A stretch of 64,000 nucleotides of DNA, from contig NZ_CP087723.1 in assembly GCF_024972735.1 (NCBI RefSeq), positions 1,178,001-1,242,000 on the forward strand, written 5' to 3'. The notes under the pieces were generated by a model. That model did no database searches. It was not told the origin of the DNA and saw only the letters and a list, made by a program, of their open reading frames with translations. This DNA comes from Halalkaliarchaeum sp. AArc-CO. GTDB taxonomy: Archaea > Halobacteriota > Halobacteria > Halobacteriales > Haloferacaceae. This document shows positions 19,174-29,100 of this stretch, in pieces. The first letter of the stretch is position 1, and every line of letters begins with the position of its first letter. Made by a program: the position numbers and the translations under genes.

Positions 19174-20117
19174 GTGAAGAACCGAGCACCGAACCGGCAG
19201 ATCCCTTTGCGGGCATCGCCGACGACGTCCACCGAAAACGACTGATCGGACAGGCCTTCGTCGCCGTCTGCCTCGCCTCGACGCTCGTGGGGATCGTCGC
19301 GCTCGTTGCACTCGTCGCGGACGTGCTCTACGAGTCGTGGGGATGGGTCACCTGGGAGTTCCTCACGTATCCCCCCTCGCGGTTCGTCGAAAACTACCTG
19401 CCGGGCGGTCGAGGGGCGGGGATCTATCCGGCGTTGGTCGGCTCGATCCTGCTGATCGTACTCACTGCCGTGTTCACACTGTTTCTCGGCGTCGGTGCCG
19501 CGATCTACCTCGAGGAGTACGCGCCCGACTCCCGGCTCACGAGCTTCATCGAGGCGAACATCGCCAATCTTGCGGGCGTTCCGTCGATCGTGTACGGCCT
19601 TCTGGGGCTGGCGCTTTTCGTCCGGGCGGCGGGGCTCGGATCGAGCCTCTTGGCGGGGGCGTTGACGCTTACTCTCCTGATCCTTCCGATCGTGATCGTC
19701 TCCGCCCAGGAGGCGATCCGCGCGGTGCCCGATTCCCAGCGCCGGGCCGCCTACGGTGTGGGCGCGACCGACTGGGAGGTAATCCGCGACATCGTGTTGC
19801 CGGCGTCGCTCCCCGGGATCATGACCGGGACGATCCTGGCGCTGTCTCGAGCGATTGGGGAGACGGCGCCGATCCTGATGGTCGGCGCCGCGACGTCGAT
19901 GTTCGTCGCCCCGGTCCGGGACGGACCGTTCGGGCTGCCGGTGCCGGACTTTCTCGGGCCGTTCGCGGCGATGCCGATGCAGATCTTCGACTGGGCTCGG
20001 CTCCCGCAGGCGGAGTTCCAGCACGTCGCTGCCGCCGGAATCGTCGTGTTGCTCGCAGTGCTGCTGGGAATGAACGCGACGGCGATCTACATCAGAAACA
20101 GGTACGAACGACAATGA
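19170..20117 (+). CDS. pstA: Phosphate ABC transporter permease PstA
   Basis: The second membrane subunit of the importer. The ATG at 19170 overlaps the pstC stop and yields 315 residues. It has [12 protein letters not shown], the EAA loop [21 protein letters not shown] and [15 protein letters not shown]. The N-terminal 30 residues are acidic and cytoplasmic. It overlaps pstB by four bases. Confidence 0.93.
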   Translation: MSEEPSTEPADPFAGIADDVHRKRLIGQAFVAVCLASTLVGIVALVALVADVLYESWGWVTWEFLTYPPSRFVENYLPGGRGAGIYPALVGSILLIVLTAVFTLFLGVGAAIYLEEYAPDSRLTSFIEANIANLAGVPSIVYGLLGLALFVRAAGLGSSLLAGALTLTLLILPIVIVSAQEAIRAVPDSQRRAAYGVGATDWEVIRDIVLPASLPGIMTGTILALSRAIGETAPILMVGAATSMFVAPVRDGPFGLPVPDFLGPFAAMPMQIFDWARLPQAEFQHVAAAGIVVLLAVLLGMNATAIYIRNRYERQ

Positions 20118-20986
20118 GCCAGAACGAATCTACGATGAGCCAGGATCAATCGAACCCGAGTCAGGAACGTGCGACAATGAGCCAGGGGCGGATCGACGAC
20201 GACATCGATCCCAGCATCGAATCGACGCCGGAGGGCGCCACCGCGATCGAGACCCGAGACCTGGAGGTCTTTTACGGCGAGGAGCGGGCGCTTCACCCGA
20301 CCTCGGTCCGACTGCCAGAAAAGCAGGTGACGGCGATCATTGGGCCCTCTGGATGCGGCAAATCGACGTTCCTCCGGTGTTTGAACCGGATGAACGACCT
20401 GATTGACGTCGCCAGAATCGAAGGCGAGGTGTTGTTCAAAGGAAAGAACGTCTACGACGACGACGTCGACCCGGTGGCGCTGCGCCGTCGGATCGGGATG
20501 GTGTTCCAGAAGCCGAACCCGTTTCCGAAATCGATCTACGACAACGTCGCCTACGGGCTGAAGATCCAGGGGTTCGAGGGCGACCTCGACGCCCGCGTCG
20601 AGGAGTCGCTCCGCCGGGCGGCGCTGTGGGACGAGGTGAAAGATCAGCTCGGGTCCTCCGGACTGGACCTCTCCGGGGGGCAACAACAGCGGCTCTGTAT
20701 TGCCCGGGCGATCGCTCCCGACCCGGAGGTGGTGTTGATGGACGAGCCGGCCTCCGCGCTGGATCCGGTTGCCACCTCGAAGGTGGAGGATCTCATCACG
20801 GAACTCGCGGAGGATTACACCGTGATCGTCGTCACGCACAACATGCAACAGGCGGCCCGCATCTCCGACAAGACGGCGGTGTTTCTGACCGGCGGTCGGC
20901 TCGTGGAGTTCGGCGACACCGACCGCATCTTCTCGAACCCCGAACACCAGCGGGTGGAGGATTACATCACCGGCAAGTTCGGGTGA
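20114..20986 (+). CDS. pstB: Phosphate ABC transporter ATP-binding protein PstB
   Basis: The ATPase that powers phosphate import. It has Walker [10 protein letters not shown], signature [16 protein letters not shown], Walker [13 protein letters not shown] and the switch His in [11 protein letters not shown]. From the ATG at 20114 it has 290 residues. The first 25 are a non-conserved tail containing three in-frame ATGAGCCAG copies (20114, 20135 and 20177), so the exact start is uncertain. The overlap with the pstA stop favours the first. Confidence 0.95.
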   Translation: MSQNESTMSQDQSNPSQERATMSQGRIDDDIDPSIESTPEGATAIETRDLEVFYGEERALHPTSVRLPEKQVTAIIGPSGCGKSTFLRCLNRMNDLIDVARIEGEVLFKGKNVYDDDVDPVALRRRIGMVFQKPNPFPKSIYDNVAYGLKIQGFEGDLDARVEESLRRAALWDEVKDQLGSSGLDLSGGQQQRLCIARAIAPDPEVVLMDEPASALDPVATSKVEDLITELAEDYTVIVVTHNMQQAARISDKTAVFLTGGRLVEFGDTDRIFSNPEHQRVEDYITGKFG

Positions 20987-21080
20987 TCGACCGTGGAGGC
21001 CGTATCCTGGAGGTGCCACGGACGGAACGGACGAACGGAGACAGCCTTTTGAGTGAGCCGACGACACAGGGAACAACGAC

Positions 21081-21755
21081 ATGCCACGCACGGATTACCA
21101 GGAGAAATTAACTCAGCTCAGGGAGGACGTGCTGTTCATGAGCGAGGTGGTCGCCGAGCGGCTACAGATGGGACTGGACGCGCTCGCACAGCAGGACGCC
21201 GAAATGGGAGAGGAAGTGATCACTCGGGATCACGAGGTGAACCAGCTGTATCTGGAGCTGGAGAAGGACTGTATCGACCTGATCGCGCTTCAACAGCCCG
21301 TCGCCGGCGACCTGCGCTTCATCGCCGCCTCGTTCAAGATCATCACCGACCTCGAACGGATCGCCGATCTCGCGACCAACCTCGGAGAGTACGCAAAGCA
21401 AGCCAACCGGAGCGTCTTCCCCGACGTCGACGCCCAGCAGATCGGCGCAAATACCCTCACGATGCTGGATGCGGCGATGGAGGCGTACGCGAACGAGGAC
21501 GCCGAGACGTGTTTCGAGGTCGCCGCAATGGACGACGACCTCGACGAGCTGTGCGAGAAGGCGAGCGAGGCGGTCGTTCGCGAACTCATCCAACAGGAGC
21601 GGTTCGACGACGAGACGGAACTCGAGGCACTAATGAACGAGGTTTCCCGGCTGCTGCTCACGATCCGTGACCTCGAACGCGTCGGCGACCACTGCGTCAA
21701 CGTCGCGGCGCGGTCGCTGTACATGATCGAAAACGACGACGAGTTACTGTACTGA
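21081..21755 (+). CDS. phoU: Phosphate signalling regulator PhoU
   Basis: PhoU links the state of the Pst transporter to phosphate-dependent gene control. The 224-residue protein has two PhoU helical repeats with the metal-binding consensus DLERIADLATNLGEYA and DLERVGDHCVNVAARSLYM. It begins MPRTDYQEKLTQLREDVLFM, as in stand-alone PhoU proteins. It follows pstB after 94 bases, and together with the AbrB-PhoU gene on the other side it brackets the pst operon. Confidence 0.93.
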   Translation: MPRTDYQEKLTQLREDVLFMSEVVAERLQMGLDALAQQDAEMGEEVITRDHEVNQLYLELEKDCIDLIALQQPVAGDLRFIAASFKIITDLERIADLATNLGEYAKQANRSVFPDVDAQQIGANTLTMLDAAMEAYANEDAETCFEVAAMDDDLDELCEKASEAVVRELIQQERFDDETELEALMNEVSRLLLTIRDLERVGDHCVNVAARSLYMIENDDELLY

Positions 21756-21778
21756 GTCGGACGTCGCTGTTTTGGAAC

Positions 21779-23032
21779 TCACCGTTCGACAAGTGGAAGT
21801 CGACTCGAGATCGCCATCAGTACGACCCCGAGCGCTGCGAGCACGAGGAAGGTTTCATCGAAGAACCCGCGATCTGCAGCGGCGCCGAACACGACTGGGC
21901 TTCCAGCCCCGACCGCGAACACCAGCGTGCGCAGGATGCCGAACCCCGTCCCCTCGACGTCGTCCGGAAGCGCCCCGACGAGATACGACTCGGTCGCTGT
22001 CTCGAACGCGAGCAGCGTCCCCAACAGGATCGAGATCACGACCAGCAGTGACAGGCTCTCGACGAACGGCAGCGCCGCAAGTGCGGCGACAGACGCGACG
22101 ATCGGGGCCGCCGTGTACCGGACGTTCAGACGATCGTAAAGCGCTCCCGATATCGGGTGGATAACTGCAGTCGAGACGAAGTACAGCCCGAACAGCGCGC
22201 TCGCGACTGCCGGAGAGACGCCCTTCCGCTCTATCAGGTACGTCGGATAGAACCCGGTGAACGCCTGCCAGATCGAAAAGCCGACGATCAACACCAGCGT
22301 GGCGAGCAGTACTGGGGGGTTTTTGAGTTCTCTGAAGACGTATCGGGCGGTCGCAAGCGAGAACGTGTCGACTGCACTCCTACCGTCGTCCGGCTCGGTG
22401 GGAACCGTCACCCACAGTGCGATGGCGACCGCGACGAACGCGGGGATCGCTACTCCGAACCCGAACTGCCAGCCGAGCACCACCGCGATCACGCCGGCGA
22501 TGGGGGGCAACGCTGCCTGCCCGATCTCCGGGGCGACGTTCGTGATCCCGATCGCGGTGCCGTAGCCGTCGGGATACACCCTCGCGATCGCGGTAAAGCG
22601 GGCGATCGCGTAGAAGCCGACGCCGAAACCGAACGCGGCGGTCGCCAGAAACAGCGCGATCGGGGAGCCGGCGACGACGATCAACACGACCGACCCGCCG
22701 GAGACGACCATGCTCGCCACGAGCGTTTTCCGCTCGCCGATCCGGTCTGCGAACAGCCCGCCAGGAAGCTGTCCGAACGCGTACGCGACAAAAAGTACCG
22801 TCAAGAGCGCCCCCGCAGTCGCGAGGTCCAGCCCGTACGTCGCACGGAGATCCGGCAACAGAACCGGATAGATCGTCCGCGTGCCGATCGTGAGCCCCCA
22901 GCCGGCCGCGATCGCAAAGAGGATCGGCCCTCGACCGTCGCTCGCGAGCTGGCGAAGCTGGCTCGCAACCGACGGCAGATAACGGGAGAGCATCGACTGT
23001 CCGGATGATGGTCCGGATCCGGGGCGTATCAT
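21779..23032 (-). CDS. MFS transporter
   Basis: The 417-residue protein has about 12 hydrophobic segments. The major facilitator loop motif between helices 2 and 3 reads GGLFADRIGERKTLV, and RFTAIARVYPDGYGTAIGITN resembles the helix 4-5 region of carriers of the oxalate/nitrate type. Substrate cannot be assigned. It converges on phoU (23 bases apart) and diverges from hmgA. Alternative start codons exist in the first 14 residues. Confidence 0.85.
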   Translation of the reverse strand: MIRPGSGPSSGQSMLSRYLPSVASQLRQLASDGRGPILFAIAAGWGLTIGTRTIYPVLLPDLRATYGLDLATAGALLTVLFVAYAFGQLPGGLFADRIGERKTLVASMVVSGGSVVLIVVAGSPIALFLATAAFGFGVGFYAIARFTAIARVYPDGYGTAIGITNVAPEIGQAALPPIAGVIAVVLGWQFGFGVAIPAFVAVAIALWVTVPTEPDDGRSAVDTFSLATARYVFRELKNPPVLLATLVLIVGFSIWQAFTGFYPTYLIERKGVSPAVASALFGLYFVSTAVIHPISGALYDRLNVRYTAAPIVASVAALAALPFVESLSLLVVISILLGTLLAFETATESYLVGALPDDVEGTGFGILRTLVFAVGAGSPVVFGAAADRGFFDETFLVLAALGVVLMAISSRLPLVER

Positions 23033-23153
23033 TATTGACGCCGGACACAGTATTGCCGCAACCGACCCGTCTCTGGCGACGCCCCGGAATCGCTTCCGTT
23101 GCCGGCGTCTGGAACCGACAGTTCTTATCCCTCAGCGTAACCACTTACTGGAC

Positions 23154-24383
23154 ATGACAGACGTCGATGCCGACGACCTCGCCGACAGCGTTCGGGAGGG
23201 GGAGCTCCGGCTCCACGAACTCGAGGAGCACGCCGACGCCGATCTGGCGACTGCTGCCCGACGGTTGCTCGTCTCCGAACAGTCCGGCGCCGACCTGGAG
23301 ACCATCGGCGCCTACGGGTTCCCGGCCGAAACGGCCGGCCCCAACGTCGAGAACATGCTCGGCGCCGTCCAGGTACCGATCGGCGTCGCGGGTCCCGTCC
23401 GGATCCGCGGTGGCGCCCTCGACGACGAGCGGTATCTCCCGCTGGCAACGACTGAAGGCGCACTGGTGGCCTCGGTCAACCGGGGTTGTTCGGTGCTCGA
23501 CGCCGCCGGCGGGGCCTCGGCTCGCGTGACGAAATCGGGGATGACCCGCGCGCCGGTATTTAAAGTCGAAGACGTCGTCGAGGCGGAGGCGCTCGCAGGG
23601 TGGGTTCGCGACAACGTCGAACAGCTCGCAGACGCAGCCGAATCGACGACCAGCCACGGGGAACTTCTCGACGTGACACCGTACGTCGTCGGCGACAACG
23701 TCTACCTCCGGTTCCGCTACGACACGAAGGACGCGATGGGGATGAACATGGCGACGATCGCGACCGGGGAGGCGTGCGACCTGATCGAATCGGAGACGGA
23801 AGCGTCGCTGGTCGCGCTGTCGGGCAACCTCTGTACCGACAAAAAACCCGCCGCGGTCAACGCAATCGAGGGTCGCGGGCGCACGGTCACAGCGGACGCG
23901 ATCATTCCCAGGGACGTTGTCGAGTCCCGGCTCCACACGACGCCGGAGGCGATCGCGGAGATCAACACCCGAAAGAACCTCGTCGGCTCCGCGAAGGCCG
24001 GCAGCCTGGGGTTCAACGCCCACGTCGCGAACGTGGTCGCGTCGATGTTCCTCGCCACCGGTCAGGACGAAGCCCAGGTGGTCGAGGGGGCGAACGCGAT
24101 CACGACAGCGCGGACCCGTGGGGAGCCTGGCGAGGCCGACCTGTACGTTTCGGTGTCGCTCGCGAGCCTCGAAGTCGGCACCGTCGGCGGCGGAACGAAG
24201 CTTCCCACCCAGTCGGAGGCGCTGTCACTGCTGGGCGTCTCGGGCGGCGGCGACCCGCCGGGGACGAACGCGGACGCCCTGGCGGAGGCGATCGCGGTCG
24301 GAGCGCTCGCGGGGGAACTCTCGCTTCTGGCGGCGCTGGCCTCCCGCCACCTTTCGTCTGCCCACGCCGAACTCGGCCGGTGA
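23154..24383 (+). CDS. hmgA: Hydroxymethylglutaryl-CoA reductase (NADPH)
   Basis: This enzyme reduces HMG-CoA to mevalonate, the committed step of isoprenoid lipid synthesis and the target of statins in haloarchaea. The 409-residue protein is a class I reductase: ENMLGAVQVPIGVAGPVRI, the catalytic glutamate in LATTEGALVASVNRG, DAMGMNMAT in the cofactor site, GNLCTDKKPAAVN with the catalytic lysine, and a C-terminal HLSSAH with the catalytic histidine. It supplies the substrate for the mevalonate kinase at 9740-10756. Confidence 0.96.
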   Translation: MTDVDADDLADSVREGELRLHELEEHADADLATAARRLLVSEQSGADLETIGAYGFPAETAGPNVENMLGAVQVPIGVAGPVRIRGGALDDERYLPLATTEGALVASVNRGCSVLDAAGGASARVTKSGMTRAPVFKVEDVVEAEALAGWVRDNVEQLADAAESTTSHGELLDVTPYVVGDNVYLRFRYDTKDAMGMNMATIATGEACDLIESETEASLVALSGNLCTDKKPAAVNAIEGRGRTVTADAIIPRDVVESRLHTTPEAIAEINTRKNLVGSAKAGSLGFNAHVANVVASMFLATGQDEAQVVEGANAITTARTRGEPGEADLYVSVSLASLEVGTVGGGTKLPTQSEALSLLGVSGGGDPPGTNADALAEAIAVGALAGELSLLAALASRHLSSAHAELGR

Positions 24384-24472
24384 CGAACCACGGGTGAGGG
24401 ACGTCCAGTGATGAACTCGCGGTGACGGACCCTCCGGGAACCACACTGGCGTTTCGGCACCACAAAAGCAGC

Positions 24473-24517
24473 TTTATACTGTGCAACGATGCTCATGGAG
24501 GTAGCACATCTACCTCC
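24473..24517 (+). promoter_or_regulatory. Promoter with perfect hairpin at the expected transcript start
   Basis: A TATA-like TTTATA at 24473-24478 is followed by GGAGGTAG (24497-24504), loop CACAT, and CTACCTCC (24510-24517). This is a perfect eight-base-pair inverted repeat lying where transcription should begin. It could be an operator or a leader hairpin for the gene at 24535. GGAGG in the hairpin could also mask or mimic a ribosome-binding site; a further GGAGG lies at 24521-24525, ten bases before the GTG start. Confidence 0.45.
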
Positions 24518-24534
24518 GACTGGAGGAGCCATCT

Positions 24535-25119
24535 GTGCAGACTGACCCACAACTCGTCGACGACGGTGCGCCGGAGGACGACGGTTCCCGGACGGAACGC
24601 GAGGACACACCGTCGAATGGCGAGCTGATCGACGGCGACCCGCGGGAGTCGTACTCGCCCGCGGAGACGCATCCCGAGCCCGATCAGATACGGATCGGTG
24701 GGCACGACGACTACGCTCTCGATCGGGCGAGCGCGAGAGAGCGGTTCGAGTGGCGACAGGTCGATTTCTCGACGCGCTGTCACTCGGGAACGCTCATCGA
24801 GGGGATCTGGGAAGGGGTGTCCGTCGCTGACGCCATGGACGCGGCCGACCCGTCGCCGGAGACGACTCACGTGGCCCTGGTGGGCGTCGACGGCTACACT
24901 CGGTGTGTACCGGTGCTCGCTGTGCTCGACGGGATCGTCGGGTTCGACTGCGTGGACGGGCGGGACGACGGGGCGCCGCGCGTCGTGGCGTCCGGACTGG
25001 ATTCCCAGGCGTCGGTAATGCGGCTCAGCGCGATCGAACCAGTGTCGCTTGCTCCCGGCGAGGATCCCGGCGAGGTCGAGATCGCACTGCCGGCGGAGGA
25101 ACAATCAGTCCCGCTTTAG
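24535..25119 (+). CDS. Hypothetical protein, sulfite-oxidase-like molybdopterin fold (weak)
   Basis: From a GTG start this has 194 residues. The first 75 are acidic and proline-rich. The rest resembles the oxidoreductase molybdopterin-binding fold: [26 protein letters not shown] followed by [18 protein letters not shown], comparable with the Cys, W-x-GV-x-L and DGY-x-x-x-(I/V)P landmarks of that fold. The domain is only about 115 residues, shorter than a full catalytic domain, so it may have lost the cofactor. Its 3' end overlaps the end of ilvD by 15 bases in convergent orientation. Confidence 0.5.
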   Translation: MQTDPQLVDDGAPEDDGSRTEREDTPSNGELIDGDPRESYSPAETHPEPDQIRIGGHDDYALDRASARERFEWRQVDFSTRCHSGTLIEGIWEGVSVADAMDAADPSPETTHVALVGVDGYTRCVPVLAVLDGIVGFDCVDGRDDGAPRVVASGLDSQASVMRLSAIEPVSLAPGEDPGEVEIALPAEEQSVPL

Positions 25120-26844
25120 CGCCGGATTGGTGACGGCTCCGTCGGCCGCCGAGCCGAAGTCGCGGGCGAACTTCGCGAGAACGCCGCCCTCGTAGGGTGG
25201 GTCAGGCTCTTCCCACGCGTCGCGACGGCGTTCGAGTTCCTCCGAAGACACAGCCACTGAGAGCTCTCGGTTCGGCACGTCGACGGTGACCTCGTCGCCC
25301 TCCTCGAGCAGCCCGATCGGGCCGCCGACGGCTGCCTCGGGCGCGACGTGGCCGATCATCGGCCCCCGGGTCCCGCCGGAGAACCGACCGTCCGTCAACA
25401 GCGCTACGTCGTCCTCGTAGCCGGCGCCGACGACCGCGGCGGTGACGCCGAGCATCTCGCGCATCCCCGGCCCGCCTTTCGGCCCCTCGTTGCGGATGAC
25501 GATCACGTCGTCCGGATCGACGTCCCCGTCCTGGACGTACGCCATCGCGTTCTCCTCGTGTTCGAAGATCCGTGCGGGGCCGACGTGACGGAGGGTGTCG
25601 TTGCCGGTCGCCTTCAGCACCGCCCCGTCGGGCGCGAGGTTTCCCGTGAGGATCTTGATCGCGCCTTCCGGCTGTTTCGGCTCGTCGACGGTGTAGAGGA
25701 ACTCCGAATCGAGCTCGTCGTCCTCCGGGAGATCCAGCGTTTCAAGCTCCTCGGCGATCGTCCGACCGGTGACGGTCGCGGCGTCCCCGTGGAACAGCCC
25801 CGCATCGAGCAGCCGGCGGATCACGACCGGCACGCCGCCGACTTCGTGGAGGTCGTTCATCACGTGGGCGCCCCCCGGCTGGAGGTCGGCGATCTTGGGG
25901 GTTCGCTTCGAGATCTCGTCGAACTCCTCGATCGAGAGATCGACGTCGGCTTCGGCCGCGAGTGCGAGCAGGTGCAACACGCCGTTGGTCGAGCCGCCGA
26001 TCGCAGTCTGGAGGGCGATCGCGTTCTCGAAGGATTTTCGGGAGAGGATGTCGGAGGGCCGGCGGTCCTCTTCGACGCATTCCAGGGCGAGTTCGCCGGC
26101 GCGCTCGGCGACCTCGTACCGTTCGGGGTCCTCTGCGGGCGCCGACGCCGACCCGAGGGGGGCCATCCCGAGCGCCTCCGAGATCGACGCCATCGTGTTC
26201 GCGGTGAACATCCCGCCACACGAGCCGGCGCCGGGACAGGCGTTGCGCTCCAGTTCGTCGAGTTCCTCTGCCTCCATCGATCCCTCGGCGTACGCGCCCA
26301 CGCCCTCGAACACTTGCACGATAGTGACGTCCCGTCCCTCGTGCTGGCCGGGCATGATCGAGCCGCCGTACAGGAACACCGACGGGAGGTCGGATCTGAT
26401 CGCGGCCATCATCATCCCGGGAAGGTTCTTGTCGCAGCCACCGATCGTGACCAGCGCGTCCATGCGCTCGCCGAACGCGACGAGTTCGACGGAGTCGGCG
26501 ATCACCTCGCGGGAGATCAGCGAGGCTTTCATCCCCTCTGTGCCCATCGAGATGGCGTCGGAGATGGTGATCGTCCCGAACTCGATGGGCATCCCGCCGG
26601 CGTCGTCGATCCCGTCGATCGCGGCGTCGGCGACGTCTTCGAGGTGGACGTTACACGGCGTGATGTCCGCAGCGGGGTTCGCGACCCCGACCATCGGCGA
26701 GGAGAGGTCCTCGTCGTCGAACCCCATCGCCCTGAACATCGATCTGTGGGGGGCACGCTCTGCGCCCGTCGTCACGTCGCTGCTCGGCAGCGACGGGTCC
26801 TTTTCGCCGGCGAACCGCTCGCCGGACGACTCTCGGTCGTTCAT
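25105..26844 (-). CDS. ilvD: Dihydroxy-acid dehydratase
   Basis: IlvD dehydrates dihydroxy-isovalerate and its methyl homologue in branched-chain amino acid synthesis, using an iron-sulfur cluster. The 579-residue protein starts [13 protein letters not shown]. Cluster and active-site motifs are [25 protein letters not shown] and [16 protein letters not shown]. The [15 protein letters not shown] segment is near the C-terminus. The start at 26844 removes a 27-residue upstream extension unlike the family. No other ilv genes are adjacent. Confidence 0.95.
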   Translation of the reverse strand: MNDRESSGERFAGEKDPSLPSSDVTTGAERAPHRSMFRAMGFDDEDLSSPMVGVANPAADITPCNVHLEDVADAAIDGIDDAGGMPIEFGTITISDAISMGTEGMKASLISREVIADSVELVAFGERMDALVTIGGCDKNLPGMMMAAIRSDLPSVFLYGGSIMPGQHEGRDVTIVQVFEGVGAYAEGSMEAEELDELERNACPGAGSCGGMFTANTMASISEALGMAPLGSASAPAEDPERYEVAERAGELALECVEEDRRPSDILSRKSFENAIALQTAIGGSTNGVLHLLALAAEADVDLSIEEFDEISKRTPKIADLQPGGAHVMNDLHEVGGVPVVIRRLLDAGLFHGDAATVTGRTIAEELETLDLPEDDELDSEFLYTVDEPKQPEGAIKILTGNLAPDGAVLKATGNDTLRHVGPARIFEHEENAMAYVQDGDVDPDDVIVIRNEGPKGGPGMREMLGVTAAVVGAGYEDDVALLTDGRFSGGTRGPMIGHVAPEAAVGGPIGLLEEGDEVTVDVPNRELSVAVSSEELERRRDAWEEPDPPYEGGVLAKFARDFGSAADGAVTNPALKRD

Positions 26845-26919
26845 ATCAGTTCGGACGGGTCCCGGGGGGTTAAAAACCATCGGCCCGGCAGGGATTGCGC
26901 GCACGCCGACGTGATGACA

Positions 26920-26959
26920 CTCCACGTGGCTACGGATCGCTCCACGTGGCTACGGATCG
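26920..26959. repeat. 20-base perfect tandem duplication
   Basis: CTCCACGTGGCTACGGATCG occurs twice in tandem (26920-26939 and 26940-26959). The second copy supplies the last codons of the inositol-phosphatase-family gene, whose stop is at 26950. It looks like a recent slippage duplication. Confidence 0.85.
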
Positions 26960-27807
26960 ATCGTCTGTGAAGCCTCGAGCACGTGGTCGTGGACGCCGCC
27001 GTTCGAGGCGACCAGCCCGCGGGAGTCGTGTCGCCACCGGCCCCCGTCGAGATCGGTCACTCGGCCGTCGGCAGTGCGGACGAGGTGGACGCCGGCGACG
27101 GAATCCCACGGGTTGCACAGGACGTTCGTGATCACGCCGTCGAGCGCGCCGGCCGCGAGCATCGCAAGCTCCAGCTGGGCACAGCCGACGCGCCGGAGGT
27201 CGCCAAACCGGGTGACGATCCCCTCACAGGCGCGGGTGTACTCGTCGCGTCGGTCGAATCCCCACCACACCGTCGGCGCGACCGCACACGTCTCCGGGTC
27301 GGTTCGGCCGCTCGTTTCCATCCGGGTTGCCCCCGGGAGCCCCGCGAGGTCGCCGGAGTCTGCTGTCGCGGAGACGAGTCCCGCGTCGATCGGCCCCTCG
27401 AAGGAGACGGCAGTCCGGCCGTCGGCGAGGTACGAATCACCCAGGGCTGGGGCCTCGACGGCGGCGGCGACCGGTTCGCCGTCGACGACCGCCGCGACCG
27501 CGGTGACCCAAAACGGGATGTCGCGGACGTAGTTGTTCGTCCCGTCGATCGGATCGACGATCCAGGCGGCCCCTTCCTCGGGCACTGTCTTCTCGGCGTC
27601 GCCCTCCTCGCCGACGATGGCGTCCTCCGGAAACGTCTCCCGGATGGCGTCGGACACCGCTGCCTGTGCGTCCCGATCGGCAGCGGTGACAACGTCCGTC
27701 TTCCCGCCTTTGTTCTGGACGTCGATTCCCGTCCGGAACCGCTCGTCGGCCACCGAGGCGCCGGCCCGTGCGGCCCGCGCGGCGACCGCGACCCGTGGCT
27801 CGCTCAT
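26950..27807 (-). CDS. Inositol monophosphatase family protein
   Basis: The start at 27807 (MSEPRVAVAARAARAGASVA) gives 285 residues. Metal-dependent phosphatase motifs are VVTAADRDAQ, GEEGD, WIVDPIDGTNNYVRD (the DPxDGT motif) and WDSVAGVHLV. Archaeal members act on inositol-1-phosphate, fructose-1,6-bisphosphate, or both; the sequence does not decide. The extreme C-terminus falls in a 20-base tandem duplication, so its last four residues may be a recent change. Confidence 0.88.
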   Translation of the reverse strand: MSEPRVAVAARAARAGASVADERFRTGIDVQNKGGKTDVVTAADRDAQAAVSDAIRETFPEDAIVGEEGDAEKTVPEEGAAWIVDPIDGTNNYVRDIPFWVTAVAAVVDGEPVAAAVEAPALGDSYLADGRTAVSFEGPIDAGLVSATADSGDLAGLPGATRMETSGRTDPETCAVAPTVWWGFDRRDEYTRACEGIVTRFGDLRRVGCAQLELAMLAAGALDGVITNVLCNPWDSVAGVHLVRTADGRVTDLDGGRWRHDSRGLVASNGGVHDHVLEASQTIDP

Positions 27808-27931
27808 ACGGACTGTTCCTTTCGCCCCCATCCTGAAGCCGTCGATCCACACTACGGTTCACCCCACCGGCGTCTCGCACCCGTCCCGTTCCCACGGCAG
27901 CGTTTAAGCCACCGGAGCCGAATCCGCCCGT

Positions 27932-29008
27932 ATGCTCATGACGCCGGGACCCACGGAGGTCCCGAAACCGGTCAGGGAGGCAATGGGAGGCGAACTGATA
28001 AACCCGAACGTCGATCCGCGGTTCCGAGAGATCTATCGGGAACTGACCGAACAGCTGTCGAGGGTGTACGGAACCGGGGACACCGACCACCAGGTCGTCG
28101 TCCCCGGCGGGGAGGGGATCCTCGGGCTGGAGGCGTCGATCGCGTCGCTGGTCGAACCCGGAACCCGGGTACTCTGTCTCTCGAACGGGCTGTACGGCGA
28201 CGGGTTCGCCGATTTCGTCGAGAGCTACGGCGGGGAAGCAACGCTCGTGTCCGCGCCGGATACCGAGCCGCTCCCGATTGAGGAACTCGAACGCCGGCTG
28301 CAGGAGGATACCTTCGAGGTCGCGACGATGGTTCACTGCGAGACGCCGACCGGGACACTCAACCGGATCGAACCCGCACTCGATCTGCTCGCGGAGCACG
28401 GCGTTGTCACCGTCGTCGATGCCGTCTCCTCGCTCGGGGGGACGCCGGTCCCGACCGGGAAAATCGACGTCTGTCTGGGGGCCTCACAGAAGTGCTTCAG
28501 CGCACCGCCGGGACTCACGACCGCCGCAATAAGCGACGCCGCCTGGGAGGGCATGGAAGAGCGGGACAACCGATCGCTGTACACGAACTTTCTGCCGTGG
28601 CGGGACACCGACGAGGAGTTCCCGTACACACACCTGACGACCGAAGTCGTCGCGCTCCGGAAGTCGCTCGAACTGTTGCTCGAGGAGGGGCTCGAGTCGG
28701 TCTACCGCCGTCACGAGCAGGCCGCACGGCACTGCCGCAAGCGCGGGGCCGAACTCGACCTCGAACTGCATCCCGACGCGGGCGACGGTCGGACTGCAGC
28801 AGAGCGGAGTTCGCCGACCGTTACGGCGTTTTCGGTACCGAACCGCGCCGAGGTGATTCAGCGTCGGCTCCGGGAAGATTACGACATAACGGTCGCGACT
28901 GGGCTGGCGAGCCACGCCGAGGACGTGATCCGGGTGGGGCACATGGGCCATAACGCGCGCGTCGAGAAAGTCGACCGGACGATGGACGCGCTGGCTTCTG
29001 TCCTGTAG
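27932..29008 (+). CDS. Class V aminotransferase (alanine-glyoxylate/serine-pyruvate type)
   Basis: The 358-residue PLP enzyme starts MLMTPGPTEVPKPVREAMGG, the substrate-binding start typical of alanine-glyoxylate aminotransferases. HCETPTGTLN and VVDAVSSLGG hold the PLP-ring aspartate, and GASQKCFSAPPGL carries the PLP lysine. The end EDVIRVGHMGHNA is also diagnostic. Haloarchaeal members may act in glyoxylate, serine or phosphonate metabolism; neighbours do not decide. The stop codon lies in a 26-base tandem duplication. Confidence 0.9.
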   Translation: MLMTPGPTEVPKPVREAMGGELINPNVDPRFREIYRELTEQLSRVYGTGDTDHQVVVPGGEGILGLEASIASLVEPGTRVLCLSNGLYGDGFADFVESYGGEATLVSAPDTEPLPIEELERRLQEDTFEVATMVHCETPTGTLNRIEPALDLLAEHGVVTVVDAVSSLGGTPVPTGKIDVCLGASQKCFSAPPGLTTAAISDAAWEGMEERDNRSLYTNFLPWRDTDEEFPYTHLTTEVVALRKSLELLLEEGLESVYRRHEQAARHCRKRGAELDLELHPDAGDGRTAAERSSPTVTAFSVPNRAEVIQRRLREDYDITVATGLASHAEDVIRVGHMGHNARVEKVDRTMDALASVL

Positions 29009-29041
29009 TCTCGACGCTGGCTTCTGTCCTGTAGTCTCGAC
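28990..29041. repeat. 26-base perfect tandem duplication
   Basis: A 26-base unit beginning GCTGGCTTCTGTCCTGTAGT occurs twice in direct tandem (28990-29015 and 29016-29041). The first copy contains the aminotransferase stop codon; the second is non-coding. No third copy is seen. Confidence 0.9.
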
Positions 29042-29100
29042 GGCGATATCTCGGTGGCGCAAACGACAACAGTGATGACGCCCCGGACGCAATAACCGAT

